Source of the DNA: an uncultured Draconibacterium sp.
Lineage (GTDB): Bacteria > Bacteroidota > Bacteroidia > Bacteroidales > Prolixibacteraceae
DNA: 64,000 nucleotides
Direction: 5' to 3'
Assembly (NCBI RefSeq): GCF_963676815.1
Contig: NZ_OY781365.1
Span: forward strand, 372,001-436,000
The position numbers and the translations under genes are program-made. Every line of letters begins with the position of its first letter. Positions within the stretch are counted from its first letter, which is position 1. The notes under the pieces are model-generated. The model worked only from the letters and a program-made list of their open reading frames with translations, searched no databases and had not been told where the DNA came from. Positions 24,612 to 34,205 of the stretch are shown here, one piece after another.

Positions 24612-27449
24612 ATGAAGCGACAGTTATTAATTTTACTCATTAGCATTATTGCTGTTTCCTGCTCTCAGAAAAACTGGGAGCAAACAGAAGAGGCAGTAAT
24701 TGTTTACCCACAGCAAACCGGCAATCAGCAGGTGCAGGCCATAAAAATTACTCCGGTGCACGACGAGATCATAAAAGTTTCGGCAAGTGCAACAAAAACA
24801 TTTAGTACAAACGAAAGCCTGGTGGCACTTCCTCATGAAGATAAAATTTCGTTTGACGTTGAAGAACAAAACGATGATCTGATTATTTCGACTGCCAAAA
24901 CGAAAGTTAAAGTATCAAAAGCTACCGGCGAGATTGATTTTTTAGACGCCGATGGAAACCCTATTCTGCAGGAAAAAGAAAACGGAGGAAAGTGGTTTGA
25001 GCCCATAACAGTTGACGGAGTGAGTGCTTACTCTACCCGCCAGATCTTTGAATCTTCAGACGATGAAGCTTTGTATGGACTTGGCCAGCACCAGGCCGAT
25101 GAAATGAACTACAAAGGCAAGAACGAAGAACTTTTTCAATACAATACCAAAGTATCGGTTCCGTTTGTGGTATCAACAAAAAACTACGGTTTACTTTGGG
25201 ACAATTATTCTTTGTCGCGCTTTGGCGATCCTCGGCCTTACGGGCAAATTAACCAGTTTAAACTTTTCGATACTGAAGGAAATGAAGGTGGATTAACAGC
25301 CACATACATCGATAATAACGAAAACGGTCATGTTTTTACAAGCCGTGTTGAATCGACAATTGATTACGAAAACCTGGAAACCATCGAAAATTTTCCTGAA
25401 GGTTTTGATTTTAACCACGCCCGCATTGTTTGGGAAGGCGACATTCAGCCGGAAGAAAGTGGTATTTTTCGTTTTCTACTCTATTACGCCGGTTACACCA
25501 AAATTTGGGTGAATGGCGAATTGATGGCCGACAAATGGCGTACTGCATGGAATCCATCTGTAGCGAAATTCCAGTACGATATGAAAGCCGGAGAAAAATA
25601 CCACGTAAAACTGGATTGGATTCCGGATGGTGGTGTTTCGTATATCGGACTAAAAGCTTTGTCGCCTGTTGATCCTGAACTACAGAACAACATTTCTTTT
25701 TACTCTGAAATGGGCGACCAAATCGACTATTTCTTTATGAAAGGGAACAGCATGGATGATGTAATCAGCCGTTACCGCACACTAACCGGTAAAGCCCAGG
25801 TTATGCCAAAATGGGCAATGGGTTTCTGGCAAAGTCGCGAGCGCTACAAAACGCAGGAAGAACTGGAAAGCACTCTAAAAGAATTCAGAAAAAGAGAAAT
25901 TCCTATCGATAATATTGTGCAGGACTGGTCGTATTGGGAAGTTGAAGAATGGGGAAGCCACGAGTTTGATAAAGCGCGTTTTCCTGATGCCAAAGGAATG
26001 ATTGATTTTGTACATGATAACAATGCCCGGATTTTGATTTCGGTGTGGCCTAAATTTTATTTGGGAACCGAACATTATAACGAATTCGACAAAAATGGCT
26101 GGATGTATAAACAAGCCATAAACGACAGTATTCGCGACTGGATTTACCCGGGTTATATTGGTTCGTTTTACGATGCCTATAATCCTGGCGCCAGAAAGCT
26201 TTTCTGGGAACAAATTAACGAGCACTTATATTCAATGGGAATTGACTCGTGGTGGCTTGATGCTACCGAGCCGGATATTCTATCGAATGCGAGCATGGAC
26301 TACCGCAAAGAGCTTATGAATCCAACAGCTTTAGGGCCATCAACTCAATATTTTAATGCTTTTGCATTAATGAATGCCAAAGGAATTTACCAAGGTCAAC
26401 GCGAAGAAAATCCGAAAGACCGTGTGTTTATTCTTACCCGCTCGGGGTTTGCAGGAATGCAACGTTACGGAACAACTACCTGGAGTGGCGACATTGGCAC
26501 TACCTGGGAAGATATGAAAGCGCAAATTTCTGCAGGTATCAATTTCTCGATGTCAGGACTGCCATACTGGACAATGGACATTGGCGGTTTCTGTGTACAA
26601 AAGAAATTTGAACGGGCTACCGAAGGCAGCGAGGCAATGAAAGAATGGCGTGAATTGAACACCCGCTGGTATCAGTTTGGCGCATTTGCTCCCCTGTTCA
26701 GGGTTCATGGCCAGTATCCTTACCGCGAGATTTATAACATTGCTCCGGAAAATCATCCGGCCTACAAATCGATGTTGTATTACAATAAATTGCGCTATCG
26801 CCTGATGCCTTACATCTACAGTTTAACCGGAGCCGTTTATCACAACGATTACACTATTATGCGTGGTTTGGCAATGGATTTTTCAGACGACCGTCGCGTG
26901 CTGAATATTGGCGATGAGTTTATGTTTGGTCAGTCGTTACTGGTTTGTCCGGTATACGAATACAAAGCCACAAAACGCGATGTATACTTCCCAAACAATA
27001 CCGGTTGGTACAACCTCTACACCGGAGCTTATTTGGCGGGTGGTCAGAAATTAAGTGTTGAGGCACCTTACGAACGTATGCCGCTTTTTGTAAAAGAAGG
27101 ATCGATTATTCCGGTTGGACCTGAAATTCAGTACACCGACGAGAAAAAAGGTGCACCGATTGATATTTACGTGTACACCGGAAAAGATGCTGCGTTTAAA
27201 CTGTACGAAGACGAAGGTACCACTTATGCTTACGAAGGTGGCGAATTCAGTACAATTGAATTCACTTACACTGAAGAAGATGGTAAATTGGTTATCGGCA
27301 ACCGAAACGGAGAATATCCTGAAATGGTTAAAAACCGCGAATTCAGAATTATTAAAGTTTCGCGCGATAAACCCGTGGCTATGCTCGGAAAAGCAAACAA
27401 TGTAAAAACAGTAAACTACCAGGGCGATGAAGTTGTGGTAGAATTATAA
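24612..27449 (+). CDS. GH31 alpha-xylosidase-type lipoprotein with PA14 insert
   Basis: 945 residues. Lipoprotein signal with AVSC (Cys17), so periplasmic or surface anchored. An N-terminal beta-sandwich (about 30-220) is interrupted by a PA14 domain (about 222-352) before the GH31 (beta/alpha)8 barrel. Nucleophile Asp550 in WWLDATEP; acid/base Asp627 in WSGDIG. The PA14 insertion at this position is the layout of alpha-xylosidases that trim xyloglucan oligosaccharides, so removal of terminal alpha-xylose is the best guess; alpha-glucosidase is the alternative. It is followed by a terminator and then the hybrid regulator. Confidence 0.9.
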   Translation: MKRQLLILLISIIAVSCSQKNWEQTEEAVIVYPQQTGNQQVQAIKITPVHDEIIKVSASATKTFSTNESLVALPHEDKISFDVEEQNDDLIISTAKTKVKVSKATGEIDFLDADGNPILQEKENGGKWFEPITVDGVSAYSTRQIFESSDDEALYGLGQHQADEMNYKGKNEELFQYNTKVSVPFVVSTKNYGLLWDNYSLSRFGDPRPYGQINQFKLFDTEGNEGGLTATYIDNNENGHVFTSRVESTIDYENLETIENFPEGFDFNHARIVWEGDIQPEESGIFRFLLYYAGYTKIWVNGELMADKWRTAWNPSVAKFQYDMKAGEKYHVKLDWIPDGGVSYIGLKALSPVDPELQNNISFYSEMGDQIDYFFMKGNSMDDVISRYRTLTGKAQVMPKWAMGFWQSRERYKTQEELESTLKEFRKREIPIDNIVQDWSYWEVEEWGSHEFDKARFPDAKGMIDFVHDNNARILISVWPKFYLGTEHYNEFDKNGWMYKQAINDSIRDWIYPGYIGSFYDAYNPGARKLFWEQINEHLYSMGIDSWWLDATEPDILSNASMDYRKELMNPTALGPSTQYFNAFALMNAKGIYQGQREENPKDRVFILTRSGFAGMQRYGTTTWSGDIGTTWEDMKAQISAGINFSMSGLPYWTMDIGGFCVQKKFERATEGSEAMKEWRELNTRWYQFGAFAPLFRVHGQYPYREIYNIAPENHPAYKSMLYYNKLRYRLMPYIYSLTGAVYHNDYTIMRGLAMDFSDDRRVLNIGDEFMFGQSLLVCPVYEYKATKRDVYFPNNTGWYNLYTGAYLAGGQKLSVEAPYERMPLFVKEGSIIPVGPEIQYTDEKKGAPIDIYVYTGKDAAFKLYEDEGTTYAYEGGEFSTIEFTYTEEDGKLVIGNRNGEYPEMVKNREFRIIKVSRDKPVAMLGKANNVKTVNYQGDEVVVEL

Positions 27450-27473
27450 TACAAGTTTAGTTGATTTGAATTA

Positions 27474-27510
27474 CGGGGAACAGGGTTGCGATTCTGTTTC
27501 CCGTTTTTAT
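27474..27510 (+). terminator. Intrinsic terminator after the GH31 gene
   Basis: A 10-bp stem (27474-27483 with 27494-27503, one G-U) with a 10-base loop, followed by TTTTTATTTTT. It separates GH31 transcription from the regulator gene at 27572. Confidence 0.85.
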
Positions 27511-27571
27511 TTTTATGCTTACTTTAGCGAAAAGTGAGTAGCTGCAAATCATTGCATTTTAGAAAGCTTAA

Positions 27572-30500
27572 ATGAAGTGGAAAAGGTATAAAATCCTAAA
27601 ATTTTTATTCATCATTGTTTGCGCAGTTTTGCCAACATTGGTTATACAGGCATCATCTCTTGCCGGAAATGATCCGTATAAATTTATGCACATCAGCATA
27701 AACGACGGTTTATCGAACAATGAAATAAAAGCAATTCTAAAAGACAAACAAGGATTTATGTGGTTTGGCACCGCGCAGGGTTTAAATCGCTACGATGGAA
27801 CAAACTTTAAAACGTTTTTGCACGATATTAACGACAGCACCTCCATTCCATTTAACGCCATTGAATATTTATTTGAAGACTTTGACGGACGACTTTGGAT
27901 CAGATCGTATGAAAACTTTACCGTTTACAATCCGGTTTTCGAAAGTTTTTCATCGCCCGAAACAGTTTACCACGGTACTACAATCCCTGTAAATGGAACA
28001 CAATCGTTTTTTACCGACAGCCAAGGAAACACCTGGTTGGTAAATTCAAATTACGGATTATATAAATTTAATCCTGATAATCAATCGGCCGATTCTATTC
28101 GTTTTATTTCGTCGGTAAACAAACCAGCAAATAACAATTACCTGAATAGTGTTGCCGAGGACAGCAAGCAAATGCTTTGGGCCATTTCAAATGTTGGCGA
28201 GCTGATGCAAATAAACCCGCAAACAAAACAAACAGAACAAACCTTTTTCCTTGGTGATGAAGTAGCAAATGAGTTCAATAAATTTCAGTTGTTTATTGAT
28301 TCTGATAACGACATTTGGATTTATTCTCCCGGATTGCCCTACGGTGTATTTTTTCTTGATAGTAAAAGCGGAAAAATCAGAAATATCAATCAAAACTCGG
28401 CCGGTTTACAACTTTCAAACAACATGGTTTCATCGGTTGTGGAGGATGTATCGGGAGCCATTTGGATTGGAACCGACCACGGCGGTATAAACATTCTTAA
28501 CAAAGAAAACAAAACGATAACTGTGGTGCAGAATAAAGGCGATAATCCGGTTAGTATTGCACAAAACAGCATCACATTTCTTTACCGCGACAATGAAGAT
28601 ATTATTTGGGCAGGTACATACAAAAAAGGAATCAGTTATTTCCACAATAACCTTATTCGCTTTAACCATTTCAGTTATTCTGCCGAATCGGAAAACAGTT
28701 TGCCTTACAACGATGTAAACTGCTTTGTGGAGGATAACAGGGGAAACCTTTGGATTGGTACAAATGGTGGCGGATTAATCTATTTTAACCGTCAGAAAAA
28801 TAAATTTACAAGTTATAAACATGCCCCTGCAGCCCCTAACAGTATTAGTGCCGATATAATCGTTTCGTTGCACATCGACAGCAAAGGAACGCTTTGGGTG
28901 GGAACGTACCAGGGAGGATTGAACCGTTTTAACGGCCAAGCATTTCAACATTACAAACACAACCCCGACAATCCAAATTCAATTTCAGACAACCGCATTT
29001 GGAGCATTTTTGAGGACTCAAAACAAAACCTTTGGGTTGGCACCTTAAACGGCGGGTTAAATCTTTTCGATCGCACAAAAAACCAGTTTATTCATTATAC
29101 TTCGGATGCAATTAATTCGGTTGGCTCTGATTTTATTATGTCGATTATTGAAGACAGCGAGCAAAACCTTTGGCTGGGCACTTCAAACGGACTTGATGTT
29201 TTAAACCTGAATACAAAACGCTTCACTCATTACGCTGCCAATCCGAATTTACCCGGCCAATTAAGCGACGGAAACGCCAATGATATTCATGAAGATGTGC
29301 GCGGTTTAATATGGGTGGCCACATCGCAGGGATTAAACGTTTTGAATAAAAACCAGGGAACATTTCTGGTTTTCACTGAATCTGACGGGCTGGCAAATTC
29401 GAACATTAAAACTATTGAGGAGGATGAAAACGGAAACCTTTGGATTGCTTCGTTAAAAGGGATTTCAAAAATTAGTGTACAAAATTATTCTCCGCTCCTC
29501 CCCGTAAACGAACTCCAGGTTCATATCGAAAACTTTGGGCTTCAGGATGGTTTACAAGGCAATGAATTTAACCAGAAAGCGGCTTACCGAACCCGATCGG
29601 GTGAACTGATTTTTGGCGGTGCTAATGGTTTTAACCTGTTTAATCCTGAAAACATTGTATCACACGATCCCAATGAAAAAATCGTTCTTACCGGGTTTAA
29701 AGTATTTAATCAGGATGTGTCTGTAAACGAACCATTTCGAAAGCGAATAATTCTTGACCAATCGATTACCTACAGCGATAAAATTTCGCTAAAACATAAA
29801 GAAAACGTATTCTCGTTAGAATTTGCGGCACTCAGTTATTTTCACCCCGAGAAGAACACTTTTCAATACAAGCTGAGTGGGTTTAACGACGAATGGCTGC
29901 AGGTAAACAAGGGTACAAACGAGCTTACGTTTACCAATTTAAATGCCGGCGAGTACAAGCTGCTAATTCGGGTTAGTAAGGATAACGCTTCGTGGCTTGA
30001 AATGCAACCCCCATTAATTATTGAGATACTTCCTCCCTTTTGGGAAACAGGCTATGCCTATGCACTTTATATTCTGCTAATTATTGCATTGTTGTTTATT
30101 ACCTGGAAGATACTTACAGAGCGTCAGCGACTTAAATTTGAGGCAGAACAAGAACATCGCGAAGCCGAACGTATACAACAGGTTGATACACTTAAAACGA
30201 AGTTTTTTACCAATATTAGTCACGAGTTTCGCACACCTCTTTCCTTAATAATTGCTCCGATTGAAAAACTGATCGAGAACAGCAAAAACGAGGAGGACAA
30301 AAAACATCTTGTCCTTATTCAACGAAATGCACGGCGGCTGATGGCTATGGTAAATCAGTTACTCGATTTCAGAAAAATGGAACTTCAGAAAATTGAAGTT
30401 CACAGAGACTGGGGCGAGATAATTGGTTTCGTTCGCGAAATTGCAGCTTCGTTTGAAGACCTCATGCAAAGTAAAAATATCAGCTTCAGTTTTTCGGGCA

Positions 30501-31792
30501 CTCCAAATGAACTACACACCTATTTTGATAAAGATAAAACGGATAAAATATTTACCAACTTGTTTTCGAATGCCTGTAAGTTCACCAACAACGGTGGAAC
30601 GATAAGCTTGACTACCGAGCTAAATACATCGGGCGAAAAACCGTTACTTACCATAAAAATTTCGGATAACGGAATTGGAATTGAGCCGCAACAACAAATG
30701 CAAATATTTAACCGATTTTACCAAACTGATCGTTCGGCTACAGAAATTAATCAGGGCTCCGGCATTGGCTTATCAATGGTTAAGGAATATGTGACCCTGC
30801 TTGGCGGCGACGTAAATGTGGAAAGCCAACTGAATGCAGGCAGTACTTTTACGGTTGAACTTCCGGTTGAAATATTTACGGATGAAGAAATTGCAGCCAA
30901 ACAAAAACGAATAACAACCGACAAAAAAATTCACCAACAACCATTGTCGACCAACACCGTAGACATACCCGCTTTTGATAAGGAGAAAAAAACGCTGGCA
31001 ATAGTTGAAGACAGTGCAGACCTAAGATTTTATTTAAAGGATAGCTTTAAAAATAAGTACAACATTATTGAAGCTGAAAACGGTGCAAAAGCCTTGCCGG
31101 TCATTGAAAAACAACAACCCGACATTGTTATCAGCGATGTTATGATGCCTGAAATGAATGGTGTTGAACTTTGCTCAAAAATTAAATCGACCCGAAAAAC
31201 AAAGCATATTCCGGTTATTTTGCTGACGGCCAAAACCGACACTGCACCTGTTATTGAAGGTTACGAATCGGGCGCTGATGCCTACCTTACCAAACCATTC
31301 GATTTTAAAGTGCTGGAATCGCGGGTTGAAAACCTTATTCGTTCGCGCGAGCAATTACGCATCATGTACCAGGCCTTAACTGGTATCGATCCTGAGAAAG
31401 TTAAAGTTGACTCGGAAGATGAACGATTTATAAAAAGAGCACTAAAAATTGTTGAAGAGAATATTGCAGAAGCTTCGTTTACGGTTGAAAACTTTGGCTC
31501 TGAAATGGGCATGAGCCGGGTAAGTTTATACAAAAAGCTTGTGGCTTTAACCGAAAAAACACCTATTGAATTTATACGCGTAATCCGTTTAAAACGGGCG
31601 GCCCACTTACTCGAAACCAGCCAGCTTTCAGTTTCCGAGGTGGCCTACCAGGTAGGATTCAATAATCCGCGGTATTTCTCCAAATATTTTGCAGAAGAAT
31701 ACAAAATGTTGCCATCTGAATACATTGCAAAAAACCGGAATATTACAAACAACCTTTCCGATGAAGTAAAAGGAAAATACACTTCGGAATAA
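27572..31792 (+). CDS. Hybrid two-component system regulator 1
   Basis: 1406 residues. Order: signal or anchor segment (1-30), two Reg_prop beta-propellers (about 40-750, repeats such as GNLWIGTNGGGL), Y_Y_Y domain (about 755-820), membrane helix (about 826-846), HisKA with His884 in ISHEFRTP, HATPase (about 985-1105, SGIGLSM), receiver domain with Asp1189 (ISDVMMPEMNG), and an AraC HTH at about 1300-1400. The periplasmic part binds an oligosaccharide; phosphorelay then activates transcription of a polysaccharide locus. Its place between GH31 and GH42 suggests that these, and perhaps the minus-strand GH3/esterase genes, are its targets. Confidence 0.95.
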   Translation: MKWKRYKILKFLFIIVCAVLPTLVIQASSLAGNDPYKFMHISINDGLSNNEIKAILKDKQGFMWFGTAQGLNRYDGTNFKTFLHDINDSTSIPFNAIEYLFEDFDGRLWIRSYENFTVYNPVFESFSSPETVYHGTTIPVNGTQSFFTDSQGNTWLVNSNYGLYKFNPDNQSADSIRFISSVNKPANNNYLNSVAEDSKQMLWAISNVGELMQINPQTKQTEQTFFLGDEVANEFNKFQLFIDSDNDIWIYSPGLPYGVFFLDSKSGKIRNINQNSAGLQLSNNMVSSVVEDVSGAIWIGTDHGGINILNKENKTITVVQNKGDNPVSIAQNSITFLYRDNEDIIWAGTYKKGISYFHNNLIRFNHFSYSAESENSLPYNDVNCFVEDNRGNLWIGTNGGGLIYFNRQKNKFTSYKHAPAAPNSISADIIVSLHIDSKGTLWVGTYQGGLNRFNGQAFQHYKHNPDNPNSISDNRIWSIFEDSKQNLWVGTLNGGLNLFDRTKNQFIHYTSDAINSVGSDFIMSIIEDSEQNLWLGTSNGLDVLNLNTKRFTHYAANPNLPGQLSDGNANDIHEDVRGLIWVATSQGLNVLNKNQGTFLVFTESDGLANSNIKTIEEDENGNLWIASLKGISKISVQNYSPLLPVNELQVHIENFGLQDGLQGNEFNQKAAYRTRSGELIFGGANGFNLFNPENIVSHDPNEKIVLTGFKVFNQDVSVNEPFRKRIILDQSITYSDKISLKHKENVFSLEFAALSYFHPEKNTFQYKLSGFNDEWLQVNKGTNELTFTNLNAGEYKLLIRVSKDNASWLEMQPPLIIEILPPFWETGYAYALYILLIIALLFITWKILTERQRLKFEAEQEHREAERIQQVDTLKTKFFTNISHEFRTPLSLIIAPIEKLIENSKNEEDKKHLVLIQRNARRLMAMVNQLLDFRKMELQKIEVHRDWGEIIGFVREIAASFEDLMQSKNISFSFSGTPNELHTYFDKDKTDKIFTNLFSNACKFTNNGGTISLTTELNTSGEKPLLTIKISDNGIGIEPQQQMQIFNRFYQTDRSATEINQGSGIGLSMVKEYVTLLGGDVNVESQLNAGSTFTVELPVEIFTDEEIAAKQKRITTDKKIHQQPLSTNTVDIPAFDKEKKTLAIVEDSADLRFYLKDSFKNKYNIIEAENGAKALPVIEKQQPDIVISDVMMPEMNGVELCSKIKSTRKTKHIPVILLTAKTDTAPVIEGYESGADAYLTKPFDFKVLESRVENLIRSREQLRIMYQALTGIDPEKVKVDSEDERFIKRALKIVEENIAEASFTVENFGSEMGMSRVSLYKKLVALTEKTPIEFIRVIRLKRAAHLLETSQLSVSEVAYQVGFNNPRYFSKYFAEEYKMLPSEYIAKNRNITNNLSDEVKGKYTSE

Positions 31793-31928
31793 TAGCTTCA
31801 CCTGTTTCTATATCAAAGTGTAATGCAAATAAACAATAATGTTACAGGATATTTTATGTCTGAAGATTAGATAATAATAAGAATATTGACGTCATATAAT
31901 AACAAACAACTTGAATTAAAATAGTACC

Positions 31929-34031
31929 ATGAAAAGAAGTCCGTTTTATAATTCCAACCTCATTTTTATCCATTTTATCATTGCTTGCTTTATTTCGTTT
32001 GGCAGCAGTGCACAACAAGCGAACAAATACTTCCCTGATGAAGAATTAACATCGGTTGGCGCCTACTACTACCCGGAGCACTGGGATGAAAACCAGTGGG
32101 AACGCGACATAAAAAAAATGGCAGAAATGGGTTTTGAATTTACCCATTTTGCCGAGTTTGCCTGGGCACAGCTGGAACCGGAAGAGGGTGTTTACGATTT
32201 CGCATGGCTAGACCGAGCAGTGGCACTGGCCGACAAATACAACCTGAAAGTGGTAATGTGCACCTCAACCGCTACCCCACCGGTTTGGTTGGTACGCAAA
32301 CATCCCGATATTCTGAAACAGCACGAAAACGGAACTAAAATGGATCACGGATCGCGCCAGCATGCATCTTTTTCCAACGAATATTACCGCAGTTATTCGT
32401 TAAAAATGATTGAGGAACTGGCCAAACATTATGGCAACGACGACCGCATTTTTGGCTGGCAACTGGATAACGAACCGGCTGCCAATGTTGATTTTGGCGA
32501 TGATGCGCAAAAACGTTTCAGAGCCTGGTTGAAAGAAAAATATGGCAGCATTGAAGCGTTAAACGATGCCTGGGGAACCAACTTCTGGAGTGGCACTTAC
32601 ACCAATTTCAATCAGATAAATATCCCGAAACACTCGCAATGGGGAATGAACCTGTACCAACGTTTGGATCACAGCCGTTTTTGTGATTACGAAACATCAA
32701 GTTTTCTCGATGAGCAGGCAAATGTAATTCGCCAATATGCCAATGCGGATCAGTGGATTACTACCAACTATATCCCCTATTACGATGCGCGTTATGCCGG
32801 CGCCAGCAAAGAGCTGGATTTTATTACCTACACCCGCTACATGATTTACGGCGAGCACCACGGAATTGGGCCAAAAGGTTACCGCGTGGGCGAATACTCG
32901 CGCATTGCAATGGCCAACGATTATTTCAGGCCGTTATCCCCTATTTACGGTGTTATGGAGCTTCAACCCGGACAGGTTAACTGGGGATCGATCAACTCGC
33001 AACCTCTGCCCGGAGCAGTTCGTTTATGGCTGTGGCATGTTTTTGCGGGAGGTAGCAAATTCACCTGTACTTACCGCTTTCGCGCACCTATTTATGGCTA
33101 TGAGCAATACCATTACGGAATTGTTGGCCCCGACGGTGTAACGCCAACACCGGGAGGACTGGAATACGAAAAGTTTATTAACGAAATAGAGGTGCTTCGT
33201 AACAATCCGTCAAACGGAAAAATTCCGCAGGACTATTTAAACCGAAAAACAGCCATTTTGTATAACCCGGACAATACCGTTGCCATAAACAACAACAAAC
33301 AAACCAATCTTTGGGACACGGAAGGTCATGTTTTGAAATATTACAAAGCACTGAAAGCGTTTGGTGCTCCGGTTGATTTTATCCGCGACACTATGGATTT
33401 TTCAGAGTACCCGGTTATTGTAGCTCCGGCATACCAGCAAATGAGTTTAGCACTGGTTGAAAAGCTCACTAAATATGTAAAAGATGGCGGCAACCTGGTA
33501 ATGTCGGTGCGCACCGGGCATCAGGATGAGTTCGGCCATCTTTGGCAGGCAAAACATGCCGAGCCGCTTTACGAACTCATTGGCGGTGAAATCGAGTTCT
33601 ACGATTTGCTTCGGTCGTTTGCACCTGACACTGTGGTAATGGACAACAAAAAATACGCATGGACAACCTGGGGCGATATTATGCATACCAACAACGGCAC
33701 CGAAACCTGGGGAACTTTTAGCGGCGATTATTATGCCGGAAAAACAGCAGTAACTTTTAATAAGCTCGGTAACGGCACCGTTACTTATGTTGGTGTCGAC
33801 AGTCACGATGGGAAACTGGAGCATGCCGTTCTTCAGAAACTTTATGATCGCCTGAATATTGATGTAAAAGACTACCCAAAAGGCGTTATGGTTGAATACC
33901 GCGACGGCTACGGAATTGCCGTAAATTACTCTAATATTAGCTATGAAATGGTGTTACCAGCAGAAACTGAAATTCTGATCGGAGACAAAAACATTCCGAC
34001 TGCCGGGGTATTGGTTTGGAAAACAAAATAG
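31929..34031 (+). CDS. Exported GH42 beta-galactosidase
   Basis: 700 residues with a signal peptide (about 1-28, SSAQ). Clan-A TIM barrel of family 42: acid/base Glu182 in WQLDNEP, nucleophile Glu344 in GVMELQPGQVNW, followed by a trimerisation domain (about 430-640) and a small C-terminal beta domain. Many GH42 enzymes are cytoplasmic; this one is exported, as is usual in Bacteroidota polysaccharide loci. It removes beta-galactosyl groups from side chains or galacto-oligosaccharides. It follows hybrid regulator 1 by 136 bases. Confidence 0.92.
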   Translation: MKRSPFYNSNLIFIHFIIACFISFGSSAQQANKYFPDEELTSVGAYYYPEHWDENQWERDIKKMAEMGFEFTHFAEFAWAQLEPEEGVYDFAWLDRAVALADKYNLKVVMCTSTATPPVWLVRKHPDILKQHENGTKMDHGSRQHASFSNEYYRSYSLKMIEELAKHYGNDDRIFGWQLDNEPAANVDFGDDAQKRFRAWLKEKYGSIEALNDAWGTNFWSGTYTNFNQINIPKHSQWGMNLYQRLDHSRFCDYETSSFLDEQANVIRQYANADQWITTNYIPYYDARYAGASKELDFITYTRYMIYGEHHGIGPKGYRVGEYSRIAMANDYFRPLSPIYGVMELQPGQVNWGSINSQPLPGAVRLWLWHVFAGGSKFTCTYRFRAPIYGYEQYHYGIVGPDGVTPTPGGLEYEKFINEIEVLRNNPSNGKIPQDYLNRKTAILYNPDNTVAINNNKQTNLWDTEGHVLKYYKALKAFGAPVDFIRDTMDFSEYPVIVAPAYQQMSLALVEKLTKYVKDGGNLVMSVRTGHQDEFGHLWQAKHAEPLYELIGGEIEFYDLLRSFAPDTVVMDNKKYAWTTWGDIMHTNNGTETWGTFSGDYYAGKTAVTFNKLGNGTVTYVGVDSHDGKLEHAVLQKLYDRLNIDVKDYPKGVMVEYRDGYGIAVNYSNISYEMVLPAETEILIGDKNIPTAGVLVWKTK

Positions 34032-34143
34032 CGATTTAATATCCCACTCTTTTTAATAAGAAGTGTTTCAATCCGGCTAATTCATTTTGGTTAGAAACGT
34101 ATTACAAAAATGATACTCTTACTTTCCGCCAATAATTGGCTCA

Positions 34144-34181
34144 AAAAAAGCAAGCCTACGATAATTCGCAGGCCTGCTTTT
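34144..34181. terminator. Bidirectional terminator between GH42 and DUF5916 genes
   Basis: Arms AGCAxGCCT and AGGCxTGCT (34149-34157 and 34170-34178, one mismatch) are flanked by an A-run on the left and TTTT on the right, between convergent genes. Confidence 0.75.
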
Positions 34182-34205
34182 GCCTCTTCTACTTAAATAT
34201 ATTTT

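Noticed and set aside
34060..34075. GTTTCAATCC-like string resembling the end of a CRISPR repeat
   Set aside because: It occurs once, with no repeat-spacer periodicity and no cas genes nearby.
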